A stretch of DNA of 43,173 nucleotides from Actinoplanes palleronii (GTDB lineage: Bacteria > Actinomycetota > Actinomycetes > Mycobacteriales > Micromonosporaceae): the NCBI RefSeq assembly GCF_016862315.1, contig NZ_BOMS01000156.1, positions 1 through 43,173 of the forward strand, in the 5' to 3' direction. The notes under the pieces were generated by a model. The model did no database searches and was not told the DNA's origin. It saw only the letters and a list, made by a program, of their open reading frames with translations. A program made the position numbers and the translations under genes. Below, in pieces: positions 33,786 to 41,324 of this stretch. Each line of letters opens with the position of its first letter. Positions within the stretch are counted from its first letter, which is position 1.

Positions 33786-35125
33786 TGAAGGCTCCCCTGG
33801 ACAAGGCACCACCTGCGAGAGAAGGCAAGTTGATTCTGACCGAGTGCGACTCGTGCGCCGAGGGGCGTGCCTCCGGCGCCGCGTTCTGCGAGGCGTGCGG
33901 GCGCCGGCTGACCGACGCCGCCGGCTCCGCCGACGTTTCCCCCACGGCGGACGGTTCGCTGTCCGGTGCCGGTCCGGCTTCCGGCGAGGCCGATGCCCTT
34001 TCCGGTACGGCGGGAAGCGCGGCCGCCGCGAGTCCCGCCGCGGGTGCGGCACCGGCCCGGGGCGGCCGGGACTGCCCGCACTGCGGAACGCCCGGCGCGG
34101 TCGGCCCCGAGGGGTACTGCGACGAGTGCGGCATGCTCGCCGGGCGCCCCCGCGACCACACCGAGGCGGACGGCGACGCGGTGGCGGCCGCGGTCAGCGA
34201 TCGTGGACGGCGGCACCACCGCAACGAGGACGCCATGTGGCTGGCGGTCGGCGCGGAAGCGGCCGACGTGGTGGTCTGCGACGGCGTCTCGTCGTCGTTC
34301 GACCCGGACGTGGCCTCCGAGGTGGCCGCGAAGGCCGCCGGCGAACTGCTCGCCCGCGCCCAGCACCCGGACCGGGCCCCCGCCCAGGCCGGTGCGACCG
34401 AGGCGCCCGGTGACGAGGCCGCGACCGACGCCGGTGACCCGGACGTCACGCAGCCGCCCGGGGCGGAGCCCGCGCTGCCGATCGCCGAGGTGGTCGGGCT
34501 GGCCATCCAGGGCGCCGGCGAGGCGGTCGCCGCGCTGGTCGGCACGGGTGACCCGCGCCGCCAGGCGTCCAACCCGGCCTGCACGATCGTGGCCGCCGCG
34601 GTGCGCGGGCCGCACGTCGGCTTCGGCTGGGTCGGCGACAGCCGGATCTACTGGGTGAGCCCGGAGGGCCCGGCCGAGCAGCTCACCGAGGACGACTCGT
34701 GGGCCCGGCACGTGATCGCGATGGGTGCCGACCCCCGGGTCGCGATGAACGACCCGAAGGCGCACGCGATCACCGCCTGGCTGGGCGCGGACGCCGGCCG
34801 GATCACGCCGCGGGTCGGCGCGTTCACCGCCCGCGTCGACGGTCACCTGGTGCTCTGCAGCGACGGGCTGTGGAACTACCTGGCCGACCCGGCCGACTTC
34901 GGCGACGCGGTGCGCTCCGCGCTGCGGGTCGCCACCGGGCCTCGCCCGCTGCTCGAGGCCGCTCGGGCGCTCGTGGCGTACGCAAACTCCGCCGGAGGCG
35001 CGGACAACATCACCGTGGCCCTCGTGCCCGTATCCCCGGAAATCCAGGCGGAAGCCGAAGGCGACGCCGAGACGAACGACAGCGGCGAAGCCGGCAAAAG
35101 CGACATCGAGCCCAGCGAAGCATAA
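33785..35125 (+). CDS. PP2C-type protein phosphatase with two zinc ribbons
   Basis: The 446-residue protein has two zinc-ribbon modules (C21, C24, C35, C38 and C97, C100, C112, C115) separated by an Ala/Gly/Ser-rich linker, then a PP2C/PPM domain (about 130-418). That domain has RNED (146-149), CDG with Asp166, GDSR at 284-287, SDGLW with Asp360 and GGADN with Asp407: all metal-binding aspartates are present. It should remove phosphate from Ser/Thr, the natural opponent of the PknG kinase encoded just before. GTG 33785 shares its G with the PknG stop. A TTG at 33830 with GAGAAGG upstream is an alternative start that would place the first ribbon near the N-terminus. Confidence 0.92.
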   Translation: MKAPLDKAPPAREGKLILTECDSCAEGRASGAAFCEACGRRLTDAAGSADVSPTADGSLSGAGPASGEADALSGTAGSAAAASPAAGAAPARGGRDCPHCGTPGAVGPEGYCDECGMLAGRPRDHTEADGDAVAAAVSDRGRRHHRNEDAMWLAVGAEAADVVVCDGVSSSFDPDVASEVAAKAAGELLARAQHPDRAPAQAGATEAPGDEAATDAGDPDVTQPPGAEPALPIAEVVGLAIQGAGEAVAALVGTGDPRRQASNPACTIVAAAVRGPHVGFGWVGDSRIYWVSPEGPAEQLTEDDSWARHVIAMGADPRVAMNDPKAHAITAWLGADAGRITPRVGAFTARVDGHLVLCSDGLWNYLADPADFGDAVRSALRVATGPRPLLEAARALVAYANSAGGADNITVALVPVSPEIQAEAEGDAETNDSGEAGKSDIEPSEA

Positions 35126-35135
35126 GGAGTAATTC

Positions 35136-36404
35136 GTGTCCTACAGCGCCGAGGCTTTCCAGAACGAGTACCTCGCGATGGGTGCGAGCGAGGTGAACGC
35201 GATCGTCACCGTCACCTCCTCCGGCGGCGACGGCGGCGGCCGCCGAGCCGTCGGGGCGACCGAGGTCATCATCGTCGACGCGTCCGGGTCGATGCAGGCC
35301 GAGGGCCGGATGCTCGCCGCCCGGCAGGCCGCCAAGGCCGCGGTGAACTGCATCGACGACGGCGTGCGGTTCGCCATCATCGCCGGGGTCAGCACCGCGC
35401 AGCAGCTGTTCCCGGACCCCGGGCAGCTGGCCGTGTCGAGCCCGCAGACCCGGGCCGACGCGATCCGCGCGATCGACCGGCTGCAGGCCAGCGGCGGCAC
35501 CGCGATGGGTGCCTGGCTGCTGCTCGCCGCCCAGCTCTTCGAGCAGCGCCCCGGCGACATCAAGCACGCCATCCTGCTCACCGACGGTGACAACGGCGAA
35601 CGGTACGGCTACCTCGAGGGCATCCTCGAGCAGATCGCCGGAAAGTTCATCTGCGACTGCCGGGGCGTCGGGACGAACTGGAAGGTCTCCGAGCTCCGCA
35701 AGATCGCCACGGCGATGCTGGGCACCGTCGACATCGTCGCCCGGCCGGAGGGCCTGACCGCCTCGTTCGAGCAGATGATCACCGGCGCGATGGGCAAGAC
35801 CGCCGCGGACGTGCAGCTCAAGGTGTGGACCCCGGTCAACGCCACGGTCCGCTTCGTCAAGCAGGTCGAGCCACAGGTGATGGACCTGACCGGCAAGCGG
35901 GTCCAGGACGGCCCGCGCGCCGGGCGCTACCCGCTCGGCTCCTGGGGCCAGGAGAGCCGCGACTACCACGTCTGCATCGACGTGCCGGCCGGCAGCTCCG
36001 GCGACGAGATGCTGGCCGCCCGGATCTCGGTGGTCGAGGACGACACCGTGCACGCGCAGTCACTGGTCCGGGCGGTGTGGACCGAGGACACCGCGCTCTC
36101 CACCCGGATCAACCGGCAGGTCGCGCACTACACCGGGCAGGCCGAGCTGGCCGAGGTGATCCAGGAGGGCATCGTGGCCCGGGACGCCGGCGACGAGCGG
36201 ACCGCGACCATCAAGTTCGGCCGGGCCGCGCAGCTCGCCCACGAGAGCGGCAACACCGCGACCGAGGACCTGCTGGCCAAGGTGGTCGAGATCGAGGACG
36301 CGGCGACCGGGACGGTCCGGCTTCGGCGCAAGGTCAACGTCGCGGACGAGATGGCCCTGGACACCCAGAGCACCAAGACGGTCCGCGTCGGGCGGTCGCA
36401 GTGA
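35136..36404 (+). CDS. TerY-like von Willebrand factor A domain protein
   Basis: The 422-residue protein has a vWA domain (about 40-220) with a complete MIDAS: D48-x-S50-x-S52 in VDASGSM, Thr122 in SGGTAMG and Asp150 in LLTDGDNGE. A beta-rich region (about 225-310) and a C-terminal helical region follow, ending in a basic tail. It has no signal peptide, unlike secreted adhesins, and resembles cytosolic TerY-type vWA proteins that occur with a kinase and PP2C. The metal site may bind an acidic or phosphorylated partner. GTG 35136 has AAGGAG overlapping the PP2C stop. It overlaps the FHA gene by four bases (GTGA). Confidence 0.9.
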   Translation: MSYSAEAFQNEYLAMGASEVNAIVTVTSSGGDGGGRRAVGATEVIIVDASGSMQAEGRMLAARQAAKAAVNCIDDGVRFAIIAGVSTAQQLFPDPGQLAVSSPQTRADAIRAIDRLQASGGTAMGAWLLLAAQLFEQRPGDIKHAILLTDGDNGERYGYLEGILEQIAGKFICDCRGVGTNWKVSELRKIATAMLGTVDIVARPEGLTASFEQMITGAMGKTAADVQLKVWTPVNATVRFVKQVEPQVMDLTGKRVQDGPRAGRYPLGSWGQESRDYHVCIDVPAGSSGDEMLAARISVVEDDTVHAQSLVRAVWTEDTALSTRINRQVAHYTGQAELAEVIQEGIVARDAGDERTATIKFGRAAQLAHESGNTATEDLLAKVVEIEDAATGTVRLRRKVNVADEMALDTQSTKTVRVGRSQ

Positions 36405-37081
36405 GTTCGTTCACCTGCCCGAACGGGCACGCCTCGACGGAGGCGGACTACTGCGACACGTGCGGGGCGAAGATCGGCGGTTCGGTCGCTCCTTCCTCGC
36501 CGGCCTCCGTTTCACCCGATTCGACCGTTTCGCCTGGTTCACCTGCTTCGACTGGTTCGACTGGTTCGCCCGGGGAGGAATGCCCTAATTGTGGCACGCA
36601 CCGGGCCGGGTCGGCGCGGTTCTGTGAGGACTGCGGATACGACCACACCACCGGGAAGCTGCCGCAGCTCACCGAGGTGCTGCCGGAGCCGGTGGCGCCC
36701 GGGCAGTGGACCGCGACGATGTTCGCCGACGCGGAGTACTTCGCGCTGAACGTGGCCGACGGCGTCACGTTCCCGGCCGATTCCGGCGAGCGGCTCGTCA
36801 CGCTCGTGCCGCCGCAGGTGCGGATCGGGCGGGCGAGCTCGGCGAAGGGCACCACACCGGAGATCGACCTGGCCGATTCGGATCCGGGGGCGTCGCACAA
36901 CCACGCGCTGCTCACCCTGAACATCGACGGGGTGTGGCTGGTGACCGACCTGGGTTCGACGAACGGGACGTACATCAACGACGACGAGCAGCCGCTGACG
37001 GCGGGGCAGTCGCGGGCGCTGAAGGACGGCGACCAGGTGCACGTCGGGATCTGGACGACGCTGACGATGCACGCGCCGTAG
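36401..37081 (+). CDS. Zinc-ribbon FHA domain protein
   Basis: The 226-residue protein begins with a zinc knuckle (C6, H10, C18, C21), a Ser/Thr/Pro-rich linker (28-58) with many TVSP/SPAS-like sites, and a second ribbon (C61, C64, C75, C78). The C-terminal FHA domain (about 115-225) has RIGR (141-144), SHNH in place of the usual SRxH (165-168) and DLGSTNGTYIND with Asn188. FHA domains bind phosphothreonine. As last gene of the operon it is the likely reader or substrate of PknG, analogous to GarA/OdhI, although no N-terminal ETT motif of GarA is seen. It is followed by a strong hairpin. Confidence 0.9.
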   Translation: MSSFTCPNGHASTEADYCDTCGAKIGGSVAPSSPASVSPDSTVSPGSPASTGSTGSPGEECPNCGTHRAGSARFCEDCGYDHTTGKLPQLTEVLPEPVAPGQWTATMFADAEYFALNVADGVTFPADSGERLVTLVPPQVRIGRASSAKGTTPEIDLADSDPGASHNHALLTLNIDGVWLVTDLGSTNGTYINDDEQPLTAGQSRALKDGDQVHVGIWTTLTMHAP

Positions 37082-37130
37082 TTCTTGCTGTTCCGGGCCT
37101 TTTGTCCCGACCCTTTGTCCGGGCCTTTGT

Positions 37131-37157
37131 CCGGGCCGGCCTTCTCGGCCGGCCCGG
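37131..37157. terminator. Operon-end hairpin between FHA and snapalysin genes
   Basis: CCGGGCCGGCC (37131-37141) and GGCCGGCCCGG (37147-37157) pair perfectly around TTCTC. It is preceded by two copies of CTTTGTCCGGGC. The two genes converge here, so it can serve both. Confidence 0.8.
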
Positions 37158-37171
37158 GGGTCCGTTTCTGG

Positions 37172-37702
37172 TCAGCCGACCCAGGCGTAGGCGGACGGGG
37201 CCACCGTCGCCGCAGTGGCGAAGCTGCGGTTGACGGTCGCCGCCTCGGTGGCGTTCGGGTTCGGGTTCGTGCAGCTCACCGGCGCGCTGCTGCCGGACAT
37301 CAGGTCGGCGCAGAGCCCGGTCCGGCGGTCCGGCAGGCCGAGGATGTGGCCGAACTCGTGCGCGGCGATCCGCGGCTTGTAGTACCCGTCGTTCACCGCT
37401 TCCCGGCCCATGTACCAGTAGCCGTTACCGAGCGACGTGGTGTAGGTACGCGGCCAGCCGTTGTCGGCGTACACCCGGATGTTCGGGGTGCGCCCGGCGG
37501 TCACCGGTTCGAGGCGGACGTTGGTGACCCGGGCGTTCCAGATCTGCGCGCCCTGGTTCACCACCGCGATGAACTCCTGCGCCTGGCTGGCGTCGTAGTA
37601 GAGCACCTTGACCGCGGCCTGCGCCGGCGTGGCCCCGGCCAGCTGCACGCCGGCCAGCGCGAACACGGCGACCAGGGCGGCGGCGACTCTTCGCAACAGC
37701 AT
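37172..37702 (-). CDS. Snapalysin-type secreted zinc metalloprotease (M7)
   Basis: The 176-residue precursor has a signal peptide (MLLRRVAAALVAVFALAGVQ, cleaved near ATPAQA). The mature protease of about 145 residues carries HEFGHILGLPD, the extended HExxHxxGxxD zinc motif in which Asp replaces the third His, plus ADLMSG as the Met-turn and two Cys that probably form a disulfide. Snapalysins are small neutral proteases of Streptomyces and relatives. ATG 37702 has AAGGAG eight bases upstream, so an open extension to 37771 is rejected. Known snapalysin genes face a LysR-type activator; here the divergent neighbour is instead an XRE-NB-ARC-TPR regulator. Confidence 0.9.
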   Translation of the reverse strand: MLLRRVAAALVAVFALAGVQLAGATPAQAAVKVLYYDASQAQEFIAVVNQGAQIWNARVTNVRLEPVTAGRTPNIRVYADNGWPRTYTTSLGNGYWYMGREAVNDGYYKPRIAAHEFGHILGLPDRRTGLCADLMSGSSAPVSCTNPNPNATEAATVNRSFATAATVAPSAYAWVG

Positions 37703-37731
37703 CGATGTCTCCTTCAGGGGGATTGAGGGAT

Positions 37732-37753
37732 GTGTCGACACTACGATCGACAC
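37732..37753. promoter_or_regulatory. GTGTCGACAC palindrome between protease and regulator
   Basis: A perfect 10-bp palindrome GTGTCGACAC (37732-37741) is followed by a second TCGACAC (37747-37753), offset by 12 bases. It is centred in the divergent spacer of the snapalysin and XRE-NB-ARC-TPR genes and could be the regulator's binding site. Confidence 0.5.
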
Positions 37754-37851
37754 TGATGGATATCGATGCATTCGCCCATACCAGTCCGCACCTGAGTGGC
37801 ACGTGATGTCCGCCGCTGCGCGATCCTGTGCGGATGGTGTTCCCTTGTCCC

Positions 37852-40083
37852 GTGTCGGAGTTCGGGAGCAGGTTGCGGGAGCTGCGGCACGCCGCCGGGT
37901 TGACCATGGAGCAGCTCGCCGAGGCGTCCGGGGTGAGCGCCCGCGCGATCAGCGACATGGAACGCGGGCACAGCCGGGCGCCGCAGACCCGTACCCTCGC
38001 TGCCCTCGCTCGCGGCCTCGGTCTGGAACCGGAACAGCTCGGTGAGCTGGAGGGCGAAGCCCGACAGCAGCGGTCGCAGGCCGGCGGGCGACCCCGGCTC
38101 TGCGAACTCCCCCGGGCGATCAGCGACTTCGTCGGGCGCGCCGACGAGCTGGACCGGATGCGCCGGCACGCGCTCGCCGGTCTCGGCCCGGCGCCGGTCG
38201 CGGTGGTGCACGGGCAGCCCGGCCTCGGCAAGACCGCCCTCGCGGTCCGCCTCGCCGACCAGCTCCGCGACCGCTATCCGGGCGGGCTGCTCTACCTCGA
38301 CATGCGGGGCACCGACGCGGAGCCGGTAGCCACCGGTGACGCGCTGCTCCGGCTGCTGCGCGCCCTCGAGGTCGGCTCCCGGCGGATCGCCGAGACCGAC
38401 GACGAACGCTCCAGCCAGCTGCGCGCGGTCCTGCGCGACCGGCGCTGCCTGCTGGTGCTGGACAACGCCGGCAGCGAGGCCCAGGTCCGGCCGCTGCTGC
38501 CCAGCGAGGGCGAGTCCCTGGCCGTGGTGACCAGCCGCCGGGTGCTCGGCGGGCTGGAAGGGGTGGAGCGGATCGCGCTGACCCCGCTCGCACCGCACGA
38601 GTCGGCCGCGCTGCTGCGGGCGATCGCGGTGCAGGCCGCCGACCCGCGGGCCGCCGCCGAGGTGGAGGCGGTCGCCCGGTACTGCGGGCATCTGCCGCTC
38701 GCGCTGCGGATCGCCGGCACCCGGCTGGCCACCCGCCCGGCCTGGACCGTCGAGCACCTGGTGACCCGGCTCGCCGACGCCGACCGGAGGCTGGCCAACC
38801 TGTCCACCGGTGACATCGGGGTGGCCACCGCGTTCGCGCTGTCGCACGCCCAGCTCGGCAAACCGGCCCGGGAGCTGTTCCGGCGGCTCGCGCACGTGCC
38901 CGGGGTGGACTTCGCGGCCACCCTCGCGTCGGTGCTCACCGGCGCCCACCTCGACGACGCCCCCGACGGCCTGGACGAGCTGGTCGACCTGGGTCTGCTG
39001 CAGCCGTCCGGTCCGGACCGCTACCGGTTCCACGACCTGATCCGGCTCTTCGCCGGGGAACGGCTGCGCAACGAGGAGCCGCCCGGCACCCGGGCGGCCA
39101 CCGCGAAACGGATGTCCGACTGGCTGCTGACCACGGCGATCGTCGCGGGCCGCTGGTTCGAGCCCGGGTACGGCAGCCTGCCGGACGGCTGGACCGGACT
39201 GGTCGCGCCGGCCGGCGAGGAGGAGGCGGACGCCTGGCTGCAGGCCGAACGCGCCAACTGGCTCGGCGCGCTCCGGTCCGCCTCCCGCGGCGGGCAGTAC
39301 CAGCTGGTCGTGGACGTCGCCGAGGCGATGCACTGGTACTCCGACAAGTACGTCCGCTCCGGCTACTGGTACGAGGTGTACGGCCTGTCCCGGGCGGCCG
39401 CCGCCCAGCTCCCGGACCGGCGGCAGGAGGTCACCCACGTCAACTACTTCTCCTGGGCGGCCACCCACTGCCGGGGCCGGCCGGACGAGGGCGCCGAGAT
39501 CGCGCTGGACGCCCACCGGGTCGCGGTCGAACTGGGTGACGTCAAGGAACAGGCCTGGGCGCTGCGCTACGCGGGCGACGCCTGGCGGCACGCCGGTGAC
39601 GACGAACGGGGGCTCGCCGCCTGCCGCGAGGCGCTCCGGCTCTTCGACGTCGCCGGCGACCACGACGGGTACGTCCAGGCCCAGCTCGGCGTCGCCCGCG
39701 GGATCAGCAACCTGGGCCGGTACCACGAGGCGATCACCGAGTGTTTCGCCGTGCTGGAGCAGATCGAGCTCCGGCCGGTCGCCGCCCGGCCCGCACTGAG
39801 CGCGCGGGTCTGCGCGCACACCATCGCCACCGAGGCACTGGCCGAATCGGGCCGCTGGGCGGAGGCGCTCGGTGAGGCCGAGCTGGCCCTGCCGTTCGCG
39901 GCCGAGTACGGCTACGCGGGCTACCTGGGCGAGCTGCACCTGACGATCGGGCGGGCCCGGATGGCGCTCGGCCGGCGCGACGAGGCCCGCCCGTCCCTGC
40001 GGATCGCCGTGGAGCTGCTGATCGAGAAGCGGTACCGGGGGCGGAGCGAACTGGCCCAGCGTTCGCTGGCCGAGCTCGGCTGA
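37852..40083 (+). CDS. XRE-NB-ARC-TPR transcriptional regulator (STAND ATPase)
   Basis: The product of about 743 residues begins with an XRE/Cro helix-turn-helix (SEFGSRLRELRHAAGLTMEQLAEASGVSARAISDME read across the first 45 residues). A STAND/NB-ARC ATPase follows: P-loop GQPGLGKTA (about 121-129), Walker B CLLVLDNA and GHLPLALRIAG as the GxP motif. The C-terminal half is TPR repeats (for example EQAWALRYAGDAWRHAGDDERGL read as helical pairs). Such proteins are ATP-gated regulators of secretion or secondary metabolism in actinobacteria. GTG 37852 gives the usual family N-terminus; ATG 37834 and GTG 37828 are also open, none with a clear ribosome site. It likely acts on the divergent snapalysin gene. 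Confidence 0.9.
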   Translation: MSEFGSRLRELRHAAGLTMEQLAEASGVSARAISDMERGHSRAPQTRTLAALARGLGLEPEQLGELEGEARQQRSQAGGRPRLCELPRAISDFVGRADELDRMRRHALAGLGPAPVAVVHGQPGLGKTALAVRLADQLRDRYPGGLLYLDMRGTDAEPVATGDALLRLLRALEVGSRRIAETDDERSSQLRAVLRDRRCLLVLDNAGSEAQVRPLLPSEGESLAVVTSRRVLGGLEGVERIALTPLAPHESAALLRAIAVQAADPRAAAEVEAVARYCGHLPLALRIAGTRLATRPAWTVEHLVTRLADADRRLANLSTGDIGVATAFALSHAQLGKPARELFRRLAHVPGVDFAATLASVLTGAHLDDAPDGLDELVDLGLLQPSGPDRYRFHDLIRLFAGERLRNEEPPGTRAATAKRMSDWLLTTAIVAGRWFEPGYGSLPDGWTGLVAPAGEEEADAWLQAERANWLGALRSASRGGQYQLVVDVAEAMHWYSDKYVRSGYWYEVYGLSRAAAAQLPDRRQEVTHVNYFSWAATHCRGRPDEGAEIALDAHRVAVELGDVKEQAWALRYAGDAWRHAGDDERGLAACREALRLFDVAGDHDGYVQAQLGVARGISNLGRYHEAITECFAVLEQIELRPVAARPALSARVCAHTIATEALAESGRWAEALGEAELALPFAAEYGYAGYLGELHLTIGRARMALGRRDEARPSLRIAVELLIEKRYRGRSELAQRSLAELG

Positions 40084-40093
40084 CGATCCGCAC

Positions 40094-40120
40094 GCAGAAG
40101 TTCTGCATATCGTTCTGCAT
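40094..40120. promoter_or_regulatory. Possible operator before the hydrolase gene
   Basis: GCAGAA-G-TTCTGC (40094-40106) is a 13-base palindrome, and GTTCTGCAT occurs twice 12 bases apart (40100 and 40112). It lies about 70-95 bases upstream of the hydrolase ATG in otherwise ordinary sequence, a suitable position for a promoter-proximal operator. Confidence 0.45.
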
Positions 40121-40190
40121 GGTTCAACGGCGCATGGGTTGATTACATGGGAGTACGGCGCCGACCGGCGCTCGCCACGAAAGGATCCCC

Positions 40191-41021
40191 ATGAGCTACG
40201 TGACCACCTCGGACGGCACGAACATCTACTTCAAGGACTGGGGCACCGGTCGCCCGGTCGTGCTCAGCCACGGCTGGCCGCTCAACGCGGACAGCTGGGA
40301 GGCGCAGCAGCTGTTCCTGGCGCAGAACGGCTACCGGGTGATCGCGCACGACCGTCGGGGCCACGGCCGGTCGGACCAGACCTGGACCGGCAACGAGATG
40401 GACACCTACGCCGCCGACCTGGCCTCCGTCATCGACCACCTGGACCTGCAGGAAGTCACCCTGATCGGCTTCTCCACCGGTGGTGGCGAGATCTCCCGCT
40501 ACATCGGCAACTACGGCACCGCGCGGGTCGCGCAGGCCGTGCTGGTCTCGTCGGTGCCCCCGCTGATGCTGAAGACCGAGGACAACCCGGGCGGCCTGCC
40601 GATCGAGGTGTTCGACGGCATCCGCGAGAGTTCGCTCAAGGACCGCGGCCAGCTGTACCAGGACTTCGCCGCCGGCCCGTTCTTCGGCGCCAACCACGGC
40701 ATCGAGATCTCGCAGGCCGCGAAGGACTCGTTCTGGCTGCAGGGCATGTCCGGCGGGCACCACAACACGTACGAGAGCATCGCCGCGTTCTCGGCCACCG
40801 ACTTCCGCGGTGACCTGGCCAAGTTCGACGTCCCGACCCTGGTCATCCACGGCGACGACGACCAGGTCGTGCCGTTCGAGGTGGGCGGCAAGGCGTCCGC
40901 CGCGCTGATCAAGGGCGCCGAGCTGAAGGTGTACGCGGGTGCCCCGCACGGCATCACCGACACGCACAAGGTGCAGCTCGGCGAGGACCTGCTGGCGTTC
41001 CTGAACACGTACGGCGCCTGA
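40191..41021 (+). CDS. Alpha/beta hydrolase (non-haem chloroperoxidase-like)
   Basis: The 276-residue cytosolic enzyme follows the cofactor-free haloperoxidase/esterase pattern: oxyanion region SHGWPLNADSW, HDRRGHGRSDQ, the nucleophile elbow GFSTGGGE with Ser95, then acid Asp224 in GDDDQVVP and His253 in APHGI. Members hydrolyse esters and can form peracids from acetate and peroxide in vitro; the physiological substrate is generally unknown. The ATG has GAAAGGA nine bases upstream. It is a single-gene unit ending in a 15-bp hairpin. Confidence 0.92.
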   Translation: MSYVTTSDGTNIYFKDWGTGRPVVLSHGWPLNADSWEAQQLFLAQNGYRVIAHDRRGHGRSDQTWTGNEMDTYAADLASVIDHLDLQEVTLIGFSTGGGEISRYIGNYGTARVAQAVLVSSVPPLMLKTEDNPGGLPIEVFDGIRESSLKDRGQLYQDFAAGPFFGANHGIEISQAAKDSFWLQGMSGGHHNTYESIAAFSATDFRGDLAKFDVPTLVIHGDDDQVVPFEVGGKASAALIKGAELKVYAGAPHGITDTHKVQLGEDLLAFLNTYGA

Positions 41022-41030
41022 TTTTATCGG

Positions 41031-41070
41031 AGTGCGGGGATGCCTGGCTGCGACTAGGCTTCCCCGCACT
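41031..41070 (+). terminator. Terminator hairpin after the hydrolase gene
   Basis: Arms 41031-41045 and 41056-41070 (AGTGCGGGGA core with TCCCCGCACT) form a 15-bp stem with one mismatch and a ten-base loop, starting nine bases past the stop. Confidence 0.8.
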
Positions 41071-41100
41071 TCCGTTTCCGCCCGCTTGCGGGCGGGCTCG

Positions 41101-41175
41101 TCCTCCCGCCTCGTCGCGGGGCTCGTCCTCCCGCCTCGTCGCGGGGCTCGTCCTCCCGCCTCGTCGCGGGTTCGT
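41101..41175. repeat. 25-bp tandem repeats
   Basis: Three units of 25 bases (41101, 41126, 41151), each TCCTCCCGCCTCGTCGCGGG followed by GCTCG (TTCGT in the last). A partial unit lies at 41084-41100. They separate the hydrolase terminator from the leader ORF of the exporter. Confidence 0.85.
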
Positions 41176-41195
41176 TCTTAGATGAAGGAGTGAGC

Positions 41196-41252
41196 ATGCG
41201 CCTCCACATGGACACGGCCGCCGCTTCGCCGCGGGAGCGCGCCGTCCGCTAG
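41196..41252 (+). CDS. Possible 18-residue leader peptide before the MFS gene
   Basis: An ATG preceded by a strong AAGGAG (41185-41190) opens an 18-codon frame reading MRLHMDTAAASPRERAVR and ending in TAG. It lies 72 bases upstream of the exporter start. The opening M-R-x-H-x-D resembles short leader peptides found upstream of regulated actinobacterial genes, but the cysteine-rich end of the known cysteine-responsive ones is missing. Ribosome pausing in the arginine-rich end could control the downstream gene. It is too short to judge by composition. Confidence 0.45.
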   Translation: MRLHMDTAAASPRERAVR

Positions 41253-41324
41253 ACGCCGTCCGGCGCCGCCTCCTCGCCGCGAGCGGTCCTCACCGACCGT
41301 TCATCCTTGGCTCGAGGAGCACTT

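Noticed and set aside
37852..40083. STAND-type anti-phage defence gene
   Set aside because: The XRE helix-turn-helix at the N-terminus and lack of any effector nuclease, TIR or protease domain point to a transcription regulator.
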